Shown here in pieces: positions 28,330 to 35,052 of a stretch of DNA of 64,000 bases. A program made the position numbers and the translations under genes. Position 1 is the stretch's first letter. Each line of letters opens with the position of its first letter. Source of the stretch: Neopararhizobium haloflavum (GTDB lineage: Bacteria; Pseudomonadota; Alphaproteobacteria; Rhizobiales; Rhizobiaceae); the NCBI RefSeq assembly GCF_002750855.1, contig NZ_NWUC01000003.1:405852-469851 (forward strand). The letters run 5' to 3'. The notes beneath the pieces are model-generated. The model was given only the letters and a program-made list of their open reading frames with translations. It did no database searches and was not told the DNA's origin.

Positions 28330-29520
28330 TCACTTCCTCAATTGCGACCGTGCCGCCGCGACTTTCCGGTTGTGCTCGAGATCGTCGTTCCGGACATAGC
28401 CGAGCGTCGTTCGGGCGTTGGTATGGCCGGCCAGCTTGCGGGCCGAATCAAGGTCCATGGCCTCTTCGGTTTCCGAGATCGCGCCGGCGCGGCTGTCCAT
28501 CGACCAGACATCGTTGGGGATCTCCGCTGCCGTCGCGATCTCGCGCCAGTCCGACGCATAATAGTTCTCGCGATAGGGAAGGCCGGTTTTTTCCGAGACG
28601 ATGAGCGGGCCCATCTTCGGCAGATCGATTCGATCGAGCACCCACATGACCAGCGGGCAGGCTTTGAGGTCGTGCCGCGTCGCCACCTTGTTTCGGCTGG
28701 TGTGCGGCACGGTCAGCACCAGGTCGGCCGAGAGATCGGCCACCGTCACGCCGCGCCATTTCGTGCGGCCGCGCACGATCCCGCCCTCGTCGCCGCCAGC
28801 GACCGGCAACCACTCTCCGATGACATGGATGCGGCGAAGGGCCGTATCCCACTGGATGGCCTGCGTGAGGGCGATTGACGGCCGTTTGAGTTCGATCGCC
28901 TTCTCGCAGATAGCGCGGGCGTGGGCATACTCCATCTTCGATGCCCGGGCGCCGGGCGGGCAGAAGCGTATAAGCGACAGGATCTCGCGCGCCTGTCCGC
29001 AGCCGGCGAGCCGCTGCTCCGCGCCGTAGGACATGACCGACCGCAGCTTGCGGATCGCGCCATGGGCCCGCCGGATCTTGCCGTCCTTCGCCCATTCGCG
29101 ATACCAGCGCCGAAAGTCGGCTCCGGTCAGCTTCACGATCAGACGCTTGCCAACCGTCCGGCTGATCAGGCGCAGCGATGGCTGGTAGTCGCGGATCTTG
29201 GTCGGGTGCTTCAGCGCCTGGTAGGGCGATTCCGCATCGGTCATGTAGAGTGTGATCAGCGAGCCGATCGTGCCGTCGTAGGCTGGTGTCGCCTCAAGCA
29301 TCTCGAGGTCGGCGAGCAACTCGTCGGTCCATGCCTGGCAGATCCGGGCGATATCTTCATCCGTGCTGCCATCAGGGATGGCGCGTGCGGGCAGGGTCGA
29401 GGGCGCCTTGCGGCAGGCGCGTTTCGGATCCCAGTAATGGGCAAGGCTACCGTTCGTCCGTTTTCGGTATTTGTAGCCGGGCCGATCTTTCCTATGGCTG
29501 GCTTTTCTATGACTGGTCAT
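28330..29520 (-). CDS. int: Phage tyrosine recombinase (integrase)
   Basis: A 396-residue integrase with an N-terminal arm-binding region and a C-terminal catalytic domain. Candidate active-site elements are ALRRIHVIGEW (first Arg), SRNK (Lys), DSRAGAISE (second Arg; the usual HxxR histidine is replaced, reading SMDSRAG), AGHTNARTT (His/Trp position) and the nucleophile Y375 in TLGYVRND. Start ATG 29520 overlaps the end of the excisionase candidate by 14 bp. It is the last gene of the leftward operon, next to tRNA-Gly. Confidence 0.93.
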   Translation of the reverse strand: MTSHRKASHRKDRPGYKYRKRTNGSLAHYWDPKRACRKAPSTLPARAIPDGSTDEDIARICQAWTDELLADLEMLEATPAYDGTIGSLITLYMTDAESPYQALKHPTKIRDYQPSLRLISRTVGKRLIVKLTGADFRRWYREWAKDGKIRRAHGAIRKLRSVMSYGAEQRLAGCGQAREILSLIRFCPPGARASKMEYAHARAICEKAIELKRPSIALTQAIQWDTALRRIHVIGEWLPVAGGDEGGIVRGRTKWRGVTVADLSADLVLTVPHTSRNKVATRHDLKACPLVMWVLDRIDLPKMGPLIVSEKTGLPYRENYYASDWREIATAAEIPNDVWSMDSRAGAISETEEAMDLDSARKLAGHTNARTTLGYVRNDDLEHNRKVAAARSQLRK

Positions 29521-29782
29521 CGAAGTTCTCATCTCCATCAAGTGCGGTGGCGACAGTGCCAACGCCCATAGAAGATGCGATCCCGGCGCGGCGGTCAAAG
29601 AAAAGCTCGACGGCCCGGCGATCGGTCTTGTTGATCAGATTGTCGCGCTGGGGGAACGCCCTGGTCGCCCGCAGGCGCTGCAGGGCGCGGTCTGACAGAC
29701 CGAAATAGGCGCGAAGCTGATCGTCCGTCATGAACCGTGGAAACGCATGCTGCGCCTCGACTGCCTGCATAGCGTGCGCCAT
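29507..29782 (-). CDS. Putative excisionase / small DNA-binding protein
   Basis: A 91-residue protein whose core (TDDQLRAYFGLSDRALQRLR then INKTDRRAVELFFDRRAG) resembles a short helix-turn-helix or winged-helix excisionase. Its position directly upstream of, and overlapping, the integrase gene supports a recombination directionality role. Its start overlaps the stop of the gene before by ATGA. No exact family could be assigned. Confidence 0.65.
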   Translation of the reverse strand: MAHAMQAVEAQHAFPRFMTDDQLRAYFGLSDRALQRLRATRAFPQRDNLINKTDRRAVELFFDRRAGIASSMGVGTVATALDGDENFDDQS

Positions 29783-29988
29783 CAGCCCTTGCTCCTGCGC
29801 TGGCGATCGCGCACGGCCTCGGCCATCATGAGGATGGCGCTGTCGCTGAGACCGTCGAGCGTCTGCGTCTCGTCGCGCTGGTTGGCGGCGTGCTTGATGA
29901 TGCGCCAGGCGCCGTCGTTCCAAGTCAGTTCGACCTGTTGGCCGTGCCTGGTCTCGCCGCAGCGATAGCTGAGGGTCCAAGGCGTCAT
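29782..29988 (-). CDS. Small phage protein of unknown function
   Basis: A 68-residue protein (MTPWTLSYRCGETRHGQQVE) with a beta-rich first half (QQVELTWNDGAWRIIKH) and a helical C-terminus. Start and stop are coupled to both neighbours by ATGA overlaps, which supports it as a real gene. No known family. Confidence 0.7.
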   Translation of the reverse strand: MTPWTLSYRCGETRHGQQVELTWNDGAWRIIKHAANQRDETQTLDGLSDSAILMMAEAVRDRQRRSKG

Positions 29989-30269
29989 AGCAGCGATCCT
30001 TTCCGCCGATCGGCGCAGTCCGGGCAGGTGTGGGTGTAGCTCTCATGCCGGCGGGCGCCAGCGATCTTCGGCGGCGCGCCGAACAAGTCGGCCGTTCCGT
30101 CGCCGCGCCTGGCGGCAGCGGCCGCCTCGACCTTGCGGATCTTCCAGCCGGCCGTCATCGCGTCGGCAACCATCACCGGGAAATCCTCTTCGGCGTAAGT
30201 CGCGGGATAGCTGGCGGGGCAGTGGTCGCAGCTGACCTGCAGGCGGCCTTCGTGGCGCTCGATCGTCAT
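29985..30269 (-). CDS. Small zinc-ribbon-like phage protein
   Basis: A 94-residue protein with two Cys pairs: CDHC near the N-terminus (SCDHCPASYPATYAEEDF) and CPDC near the C-terminus (YTHTCPDCADRRKGS). They probably bind one zinc. Such small Zn proteins often bind DNA or partner proteins in phages, but no function is assignable. Overlaps both neighbours by 4 bp. Confidence 0.72.
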   Translation of the reverse strand: MTIERHEGRLQVSCDHCPASYPATYAEEDFPVMVADAMTAGWKIRKVEAAAAARRGDGTADLFGAPPKIAGARRHESYTHTCPDCADRRKGSLL

Positions 30270-30352
30270 GAGCGATCTCCGAATGCGTGAAGGAAGGCGA
30301 TGGCGATCATGGCGCCCATTCCCATGGCGAGGAGGAGCATCACGGGCATCAT
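30266..30352 (-). CDS. 28-residue single-span membrane peptide
   Basis: MMPVMLLLAMGMGAMIAIAF followed by LHAFGDRS: almost entirely one hydrophobic helix with a polar C-terminal tail. It is placed between two genes with ATGA overlaps on each side, the same coupling used by all other genes of this operon, which is the main reason to accept it. Confidence 0.55.
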   Translation of the reverse strand: MMPVMLLLAMGMGAMIAIAFLHAFGDRS

Positions 30353-30639
30353 GAGCTGGGCTCCGTGATTTCCTCGGCGTTCATGCGCGCATATGGGAGG
30401 TAGTCGGCGATCGCCTCGATCATGGCGTCGCGTCCGGCCGGTTCGATATAGGCGAAACAGGTGCCGACAAGGCCGGTCATGATGCCGGCCATCAGGCACT
30501 GCACCTGCTGCACTTGCGTGAGGCCACGGAAAACCGCCGATGACCGAGCGCGGATCGCCATATTGGCGATCTCCAGCCGGAACCGCTCGGCCATTGCGTC
30601 GAAATCGTCACCGGGATCGAAGGGGGCGAGGTCAGTCAT
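30349..30639 (-). CDS. Phage protein of unknown function
   Basis: A 96-residue acidic helical protein beginning MTDLAPFDPGDDFDAMAERF, with a central hydrophobic segment VQCLMAGIMTGLVGTCFAYI that could be buried or membrane-associated. ATG 30639 overlaps the preceding gene's stop by 8 bp. No family recognised. Confidence 0.68.
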   Translation of the reverse strand: MTDLAPFDPGDDFDAMAERFRLEIANMAIRARSSAVFRGLTQVQQVQCLMAGIMTGLVGTCFAYIEPAGRDAMIEAIADYLPYARMNAEEITEPSS

Positions 30640-31300
30640 GCATCCTCCAGGCGTCGAAGTCGGCTTTGAGGTCGCGCCAGCGGGTGGCGGCGGCGGGGTC
30701 GGTGTTGAGTTCCTTGCGGGAGGCGATGCCGAGGGCGTTGCGCAGCGCGCCGGCCACAAATTCGGGCGGCGCATCCTGTTCCAGGCTGTGCTTGGCAACG
30801 AGGTAGGCGACAAAGGCCGCGTCGGAGCATTTCATCGCGGCTTCGGCGGAATAGTCTGGTTGGCGCTCACGGCCGCACGCGGCTTCGTCGCTGGCCTGCG
30901 CGGGCGCGGCCGAATGGTCGGGCGGTCGCCGGTTGGCTCCTGCTGCTGCCAAGCGAGCGATCTCGGTCTGCAGATCACGGATCTTGCCGAAGGCCTCGGC
31001 GAGCAGCTGGCGCAGGAAGGTAAGATCCTCATGCGCGCTGGCGTGCATGTCGACGAGGCCGACATCGGCATGCGCCTCATAGCGCGCCAGGCATCCGTCC
31101 TCACGGCTGATGGGGTCGCGGCCGTGGAGTTCGTATCGATCGCTGGTGAACGCCAGCGTCAGGCCTCCATGGCCGCCGGCAATGCGCCGGTCGATCTGCT
31201 GCAGGCGGCGCTCCCGCGCGCCTTTCTCGACGCGCGGGCGCAGCTGCTCGCATTGAGCCGCAGTGAGGGAATGTACAGCATCATGTTGCTGCACGATCAT
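30632..31300 (-). CDS. Phage protein of unknown function, coiled-coil containing
   Basis: A 222-residue protein. N-terminal MIVQQHDAVHSLTAAQCEQL is followed by a basic stretch, a helical segment EDLTFLRQLLAEAFGKIRDL likely to form a coiled coil, a disordered Ala/Pro-rich linker, and a C-terminal helical domain (CSDAAFVAYLVAKHSLEQDA) ending WRDLKADFDAWRMHD. The C-terminal 67 residues could be expressed alone from ATG 30835. The ATG at 31300 overlaps the next gene by 4 bp. Confidence 0.65.
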   Translation of the reverse strand: MIVQQHDAVHSLTAAQCEQLRPRVEKGARERRLQQIDRRIAGGHGGLTLAFTSDRYELHGRDPISREDGCLARYEAHADVGLVDMHASAHEDLTFLRQLLAEAFGKIRDLQTEIARLAAAGANRRPPDHSAAPAQASDEAACGRERQPDYSAEAAMKCSDAAFVAYLVAKHSLEQDAPPEFVAGALRNALGIASRKELNTDPAAATRWRDLKADFDAWRMHD

Positions 31301-31554
31301 ACCCTCGCAGCGGCCGCGTAAGCGTGGGCGTCCGTGACGAGCTGCTGCAGCAGCTGACCGCCGACGATGCCGAGAGCGAGGACGGCGATCGTATAGACGA
31401 GGATGACAGCGCCGCGCGTCCAGGCCGAGGCATGCTCGCGCGCCAGGTGCACGCCGGCCTCGGTCGGCAAGACGATGGGCTCGGCGTAGTCCCGGGGCGG
31501 GCGGTGTGAAACCGTCTCGATGGCCAGGTGCATGTTCGGAACGCGAGCTCTCAT
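31297..31554 (-). CDS. Small membrane protein of the leftward operon
   Basis: An 85-residue protein with one clear transmembrane helix (VILVYTIAVLALGIVGGQLL) preceded by a polar 48-residue N-terminal part. It could be a holin-like or superinfection-exclusion protein, but one helix is too little to decide. Coupled to both neighbours by ATGA overlaps. Confidence 0.65.
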   Translation of the reverse strand: MRARVPNMHLAIETVSHRPPRDYAEPIVLPTEAGVHLAREHASAWTRGAVILVYTIAVLALGIVGGQLLQQLVTDAHAYAAAARV

Positions 31555-31805
31555 GCCTGCACCTGTCGGATCGAGGCGCGGCGGGCGCGTGCGGCGGCCC
31601 CCGGAGCGAGGCGAGCGATGAGGGCATCTGACATGCCGGTTTCGCGCGAGAGAGTTTCGACCGTGACCAGCACGCCGGATCCGGCGAGCAGGCGCATATG
31701 GTCGGCAAGCTTTGCCTCCAGCTTGGCGCGGATGTTGCCGGCGCAGGATGTGCGGGGCGTCGTGCCATTGGGCGAGGCGGCGGGGCGGTAGCGTCGTTGA
31801 ATCAT
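31551..31805 (-). CDS. First gene of the leftward operon, possible HTH protein
   Basis: An 84-residue basic protein. Its middle part, LAGSGVLVTVETLSRETGMS then DALIARLAPGAAAR, resembles a short helix-turn-helix. It is transcribed from the repressor-controlled PL promoter about 90 bp upstream and has GGAG 11 nt before the ATG. No named family. Confidence 0.62.
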   Translation of the reverse strand: MIQRRYRPAASPNGTTPRTSCAGNIRAKLEAKLADHMRLLAGSGVLVTVETLSRETGMSDALIARLAPGAAARARRASIRQVQA

Positions 31806-31899
31806 GCCGGGCGGCTCCTGTTCGAAGAAGGAGGCCGCGCGGCGGGCTTCAGGTCATGGGAGGATCCGCGCGGCCGTTCCGGTCGGGAACAGGGCGGAT

Positions 31900-31948
31900 A
31901 TTATGCGCAAACGGATAATATGCAACACAAAAATGCGCAAACGGATTA
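31900..31948 (-). promoter_or_regulatory. PL promoter with two repressor operators
   Basis: On the minus strand, -35 GTGTTG (31923-31928) and -10 CATAAT (31900-31905) are 17 bp apart. An 18-bp imperfect palindrome TTATCCGTTTGCGCATAA (31901-31918) fills the spacer and overlaps the -10. A second copy with altered ends lies upstream (31931-31948). The same arrangement recurs at PR on the other side of the repressor gene. Confidence 0.75.
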
Positions 31949-31993
31949 TTGCCCTCGTTTTTGACGCGCTCTTTATCCGGGTGAGGGACGATC

Positions 31994-32644
31994 TTATCCG
32001 GTCGATCGCAATGCAAACTGACCTTGCAAACCGCCTTGGCGTTGTATCTGACGCACCATCCGGCCAAGTTGTTTCGCCCGGATTGTGACGTAGATTTCAC
32101 CTACCCAGGCTATTTCTTGATTCTCGATGGGATGATCATTCCAAGACTCGAGGGTGTAGCCGCGTTCTGAGCGGCGGATGGTTTTCAGGTACCGACGGCC
32201 ATCCAGCGTACGTACGGCGGCTTCTTCGCCGAGGAAGCTGTCAGTTCCGCGCTTCTGTTCTCGCCAGACAATGATCACATCGCCTTCGTCATAGCGCGGC
32301 AGCATGGAGACACCGCGGACCTGAAATGCCATCATGTCATCGGGGATAGGGATCATGAGCCGAATCTGCTCTAATCCCTCGGGCGGCGTTTGCTCGAATT
32401 CTGGCTCGATAACAGCTCCAGCACCGATGAAGCCCATTAGCGGAATGTCGGTTCCGTCATCGTCCGGAGACTCGAAGCGTTCTGCGTAAAGTTCGCGGAT
32501 TGCGTCGCGATGATGGCCTTCAGGCTGAGCTCCGCTCTTCCAGCGAAAAACAGTAGATTGGGATACACCGAGCCGCTCGGCCAGCTTTTGCTGGTTCCAG
32601 TGCGGCTCGCCTAGCAGTGCCTTGACTTGGTCTGCGATCTCCAT
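31994..32644 (-). CDS. Phage repressor, S24 LexA/CI family, SOS-cleavable
   Basis: A 216-residue CI-like repressor. Residues 18-37 form a helix-turn-helix (QKLAERLGVSQSTVFRWKSG). The C-terminal S24 domain has the catalytic Ser S113 in GVSMLPRYDEGD and Lys K154 in RYLKTIRR. An Ala-Gly scissile bond (A75-G76) sits in FIGAGAVIEP, so RecA-stimulated self-cleavage is expected. It keeps the prophage silent by binding the operators at PL and PR that flank it. ATG 32644 is the start; upstream in-frame sequence is operator DNA. Confidence 0.92.
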   Translation of the reverse strand: MEIADQVKALLGEPHWNQQKLAERLGVSQSTVFRWKSGAQPEGHHRDAIRELYAERFESPDDDGTDIPLMGFIGAGAVIEPEFEQTPPEGLEQIRLMIPIPDDMMAFQVRGVSMLPRYDEGDVIIVWREQKRGTDSFLGEEAAVRTLDGRRYLKTIRRSERGYTLESWNDHPIENQEIAWVGEIYVTIRAKQLGRMVRQIQRQGGLQGQFALRSTG

Positions 32645-32678
32645 GTGTTTGTTGCTACATCCGTTTCCGGATACGGTA

Positions 32679-32730
32679 AAATCCGTCCGCGCATAAAATG
32701 CTTGTTGCAAATTATCTGTTTGCGCATAAT
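32679..32730 (+). promoter_or_regulatory. PR promoter with two repressor operators
   Basis: -35 TTGTTG (32702-32707) and -10 CATAAT (32725-32730) are spaced 17 bp. Operator TTATCTGTTTGCGCATAA (32712-32729) overlaps the spacer and -10, and a second copy with ends AAATCCG and GCGCATAA lies upstream (32679-32696). Sequence from the -35 through 10 bp past the -10 is nearly identical to PL. Confidence 0.78.
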
Positions 32731-32740
32731 ATGCGCCACA

Positions 32741-32962
32741 ATGAACACCATCCGTCATATCAGGAAGCACCTCTTCCAAAAGCGGCAATCCGAGTTTGCC
32801 GAGATGATTGGAGTCGCGCAGTCAACCGTTTCGCGTTGGGAGCGCGGTGATAGCGCGCCAACGCTCGACGAAATGCGCGCGATACGCGCTGCGGCGGTAT
32901 CCTTGCGGCTCGATTGGCGGGACTGTCTGTTTTTTGACGAACCGATGGAGAGCGTCTCTTGA
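32741..32962 (+). CDS. Cro-like HTH transcriptional regulator
   Basis: A 73-residue XRE-type protein: MNTIRHIRKHLFQKRQSEFA, then EMIGVAQSTVSRWERGDSAPTLDEMRAI, a textbook helix-turn-helix. It is divergent from the repressor and is the first gene of the rightward operon, the position of Cro. The ATG begins only 10 bp after the PR -10 box and has no ribosome site, so the message is probably leaderless or nearly so. Confidence 0.88.
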   Translation: MNTIRHIRKHLFQKRQSEFAEMIGVAQSTVSRWERGDSAPTLDEMRAIRAAAVSLRLDWRDCLFFDEPMESVS

Positions 32963-33063
32963 TCGGCTCGACATCCAGCTGCGTGGGGAAGTGGTTATCC
33001 CGCCTGGCTCAAAACCAGGAGAGCGCCGGTTGTGGTCCAGCCGCTGCATCCGAGGATGGCTGC

Positions 33064-33366
33064 TTAAATATATCCTTTCGATGCCAGATAGCGCCGTTTC
33101 ACCTCGTGACCGCACGCATCGCACCGCATGGCGTGTTCCATCATTCCCTGCCGACCGAACTGTCGGTCTGGTCGCTCGTCTGTCACAGCCATCTGAGCGC
33201 CGCACTTCGCGCACTCGCGTGGACCAGGCGCTGTATTCAGCGCTTTTGTCGCCTCCAGAGCCGCTATCCGCTGTTCGAGCTCGGCGACACGCTTCGGCAG
33301 ACTCGTCAGGCTTTTCCAAATCGGCACCTGATCGAGGAGCTTCAAGATGTCTGATACGGATACCAT
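33064..33366 (-). CDS. Zinc-ribbon protein with coiled coil, divergently placed
   Basis: A 100-residue protein: a leucine-rich helical part (KSLTSLPKRVAELEQRIAAL) predicted to form a coiled coil, then CAKCGAQM and CDACGHEVKRRYLASKG, a four-cysteine zinc ribbon. GGGAGG lies 7 nt before ATG 33366. It is one of very few minus-strand genes in the early right region, and its 5' end overlaps the 5' end of the next plus-strand gene by 20 bp. Function unknown. Confidence 0.8.
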   Translation of the reverse strand: MVSVSDILKLLDQVPIWKSLTSLPKRVAELEQRIAALEATKALNTAPGPRECAKCGAQMAVTDERPDRQFGRQGMMEHAMRCDACGHEVKRRYLASKGYI

Positions 33367-33577
33367 GCCTTTGCCTCCCGAGACCTTTTTCGCCGATGCT
33401 TCCGGGGTGATGCAATGGCGGGCGGAAATCGACGGTATCACCGTAAGGCGGGCTTTCAAGACAGTTGTCGTGACGGCGATGCGCGGCGAAACCCAACTCA
33501 GCTACACGCTCACACCGCACCATGCCCGTCATCTTGCGGCTCTTCTCACCGCTGCCGCCAATGGCGAGGTCGCATGA
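33347..33577 (+). CDS. Small phage protein of unknown function
   Basis: A 76-residue protein, MSDTDTMPLPPETFFADASG, with a beta-rich core (MQWRAEIDGITVRRAFKTVV) and helical tail (HHARHLAALLTAAANGE). GAGGAG lies 7 nt before ATG 33347. The gene starts inside the first codons of the divergent zinc-ribbon gene. Confidence 0.72.
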   Translation: MSDTDTMPLPPETFFADASGVMQWRAEIDGITVRRAFKTVVVTAMRGETQLSYTLTPHHARHLAALLTAAANGEVA

Positions 33578-33680
33578 TGCGTTTCGCCGTATCCCGAATT
33601 TTGCGGCCACCTTGCGGCCCTCCATCCTTGCGCGGGCCGTGATGGCTTCCGCGTGAGATGACCTGACCATTTTCGAACCG

Positions 33681-33724
33681 ATCCCACCACGGGATTTGCG
33701 CTGGAAAATCCCGGCGCGGGATTT
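33681..33724 (+). promoter_or_regulatory. Mutually exclusive hairpins, possible attenuator
   Basis: Four complementary segments lie in a row: ATCCC (33681-33685), GGGATTT (33691-33697), AAATCCCG (33706-33713) and CGGGATTT (33717-33724). Segment 2 can pair with 1 or 3, and segment 3 with 2 or 4, so two folds exclude each other. It lies in the 172-bp gap just before the next gene. No T-run follows, so a ribosome-access switch or protein-binding leader is as likely as a terminator. Confidence 0.4.
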
Positions 33725-33749
33725 CTGTTGTCTGAACGAGGCCGATGCC

Positions 33750-34253
33750 ATGTCCGAACTGATGCGCGCACCGTTTTCCGATGCCTGGTTTCACCGACTG
33801 AAAACAGCGCAGAAAGACCTGATCAAACGCTGCGGCGGCATCGACCGCGCAGCCGAACTGACCTCCGTTTCGCGCAGCCAGGTCGGCCGCTGGAACAACC
33901 CGGGCGACCCGGATCTGATCAGCCTGCCGGCCGTGCTGATGCTGGAAGCGGACTGCGATGCACCGCTCGTCTCTGCCGTTATGGCGGGCATCAACGGCCG
34001 GCGGATCGCCGATCCCGACGAGGTCACAATTACCGGCGCGTCGGCCTGCGTGCTGTCCGCCCATGCCGCGACGATCACAAAGGCCAGCGAGCTGATGAGC
34101 GTCGGGGCGCGAGCGCTGTCCGATGGCAAGGTGACGCCGGCCGAGGCGGCGGAGATGGACCGCGCCTGCTCGATGCTCGATCGCAGCCTCGACGATCTGC
34201 GCATGGTGCTGGCGAACGCCAAGGTGCTGCGCGTCGTCAACGGGGACGCGTGA
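33750..34253 (+). CDS. Putative HTH phage regulatory protein
   Basis: A 167-residue protein. The N-terminal region KDLIKRCGGIDRAAELTSVS then RSQVGRWNNPGDPDLISLP looks like a helix-turn-helix followed by a rep-like dimerisation part. The C-terminal half is helical (TPAEAAEMDRACSMLDRSLD). Similar proteins appear in rhizobial prophages near ParB-like genes; role unproven. Its stop overlaps the next ATG. Confidence 0.7.
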   Translation: MSELMRAPFSDAWFHRLKTAQKDLIKRCGGIDRAAELTSVSRSQVGRWNNPGDPDLISLPAVLMLEADCDAPLVSAVMAGINGRRIADPDEVTITGASACVLSAHAATITKASELMSVGARALSDGKVTPAEAAEMDRACSMLDRSLDDLRMVLANAKVLRVVNGDA

Positions 34254-34531
34254 TGCGCGGGCCGTTCAAGGGCAGGGGCCTGGTGCTGGTGGCGACGTCG
34301 CCGGCGCAGCGCGATCGTCCGCGCCCGAACCTCTATCTCGGCCCGCGCATCGCGCTCGGGCCATGCGCCGATGCCGTCGCGCGGGCTCAAGTCGAGCATC
34401 ACGCGCAGGACATGGCCGCTCGCGGACGGGTCAAGAATCGGTTGCCCGATGTGATCAGTAACAAGTTGCTGCATGCCGGCCTTGCCGCCGAGATCGCCCG
34501 TGCGTTCAGCCTGACGGGGGCGGGGCGATGA
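34253..34531 (+). CDS. Small basic phage protein of unknown function
   Basis: A 92-residue protein beginning MRGPFKGRGLVLVATSPAQR, basic overall, with a C-terminal helical part (NKLLHAGLAAEIARAFSLTG). Coupled to both neighbours by short overlaps. No family recognised. Confidence 0.65.
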   Translation: MRGPFKGRGLVLVATSPAQRDRPRPNLYLGPRIALGPCADAVARAQVEHHAQDMAARGRVKNRLPDVISNKLLHAGLAAEIARAFSLTGAGR

Positions 34532-35049
34532 AGGCGGCACAGGATCACATGCCGACGCCTTATGTGCCGATTGCCTCGGCCAGGCATTTCACCTTTGCGC
34601 GGCCGATCGAGGCGGCGATCAACCGCGCGGCCGAGACCCATGGCGTGACGCCGACCTGTCTTGTCTCGGCCATTGTCCAGACTGCACTGGCCGACGACCT
34701 GCTACCGGCGATCTTCGATGGTCGGCCTGCGGATGAGCTTGCCACGCCGACATGCCGCGATGCGGCCGGGCTGACGCGGATGCAGGCCGGGTTCATCTAC
34801 ATCGCCTCACTCCATGCCGGCCGCGAGGGCCTCGTCGAGATGTCGGGCGAGGCGCTCGCCGCGCTGCTCGGGCTTTCCAAGCCGAGTTCGGCGTTCTCGC
34901 TGCGCAACAAGCTCATTTCGCTCGGCCTCATCGAACTGGCGCGCCCGGCCGAGGGCAGCCGCATCCGCCGCTTCGGCCTGACGCCGGATGGCTGGCGCGT
35001 CGCGCGTGAGCTCGCCGGCGCGGATTTTTCCTTCAGTGGAGACGCATGA
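34528..35049 (+). CDS. Phage winged-helix-like protein
   Basis: A 173-residue protein. The middle contains VTPTCLVSAIVQTALADDLL, typical of a ribbon/helix or HTH element. The C-terminal part (EALAALLGLSKPSSAFSLRN then LISLGLIELARPAEGSRI) reads as a winged helix. Likely DNA-binding; partner and target unknown. Confidence 0.68.
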   Translation: MKAAQDHMPTPYVPIASARHFTFARPIEAAINRAAETHGVTPTCLVSAIVQTALADDLLPAIFDGRPADELATPTCRDAAGLTRMQAGFIYIASLHAGREGLVEMSGEALAALLGLSKPSSAFSLRNKLISLGLIELARPAEGSRIRRFGLTPDGWRVARELAGADFSFSGDA

Positions 35050-35052
35050 GCC

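Noticed and set aside
31973-32000. Two TTATCCG half-sites near the repressor stop codon considered as further operators
   Set aside because: Neither has the matching second half of the palindrome, and one lies in the stop codon region; kept out of the operator list.
33574-33642. 22-codon frame overlapping a phage gene by ATGA
   Set aside because: Too short, Pro/Arg-rich and without other support.
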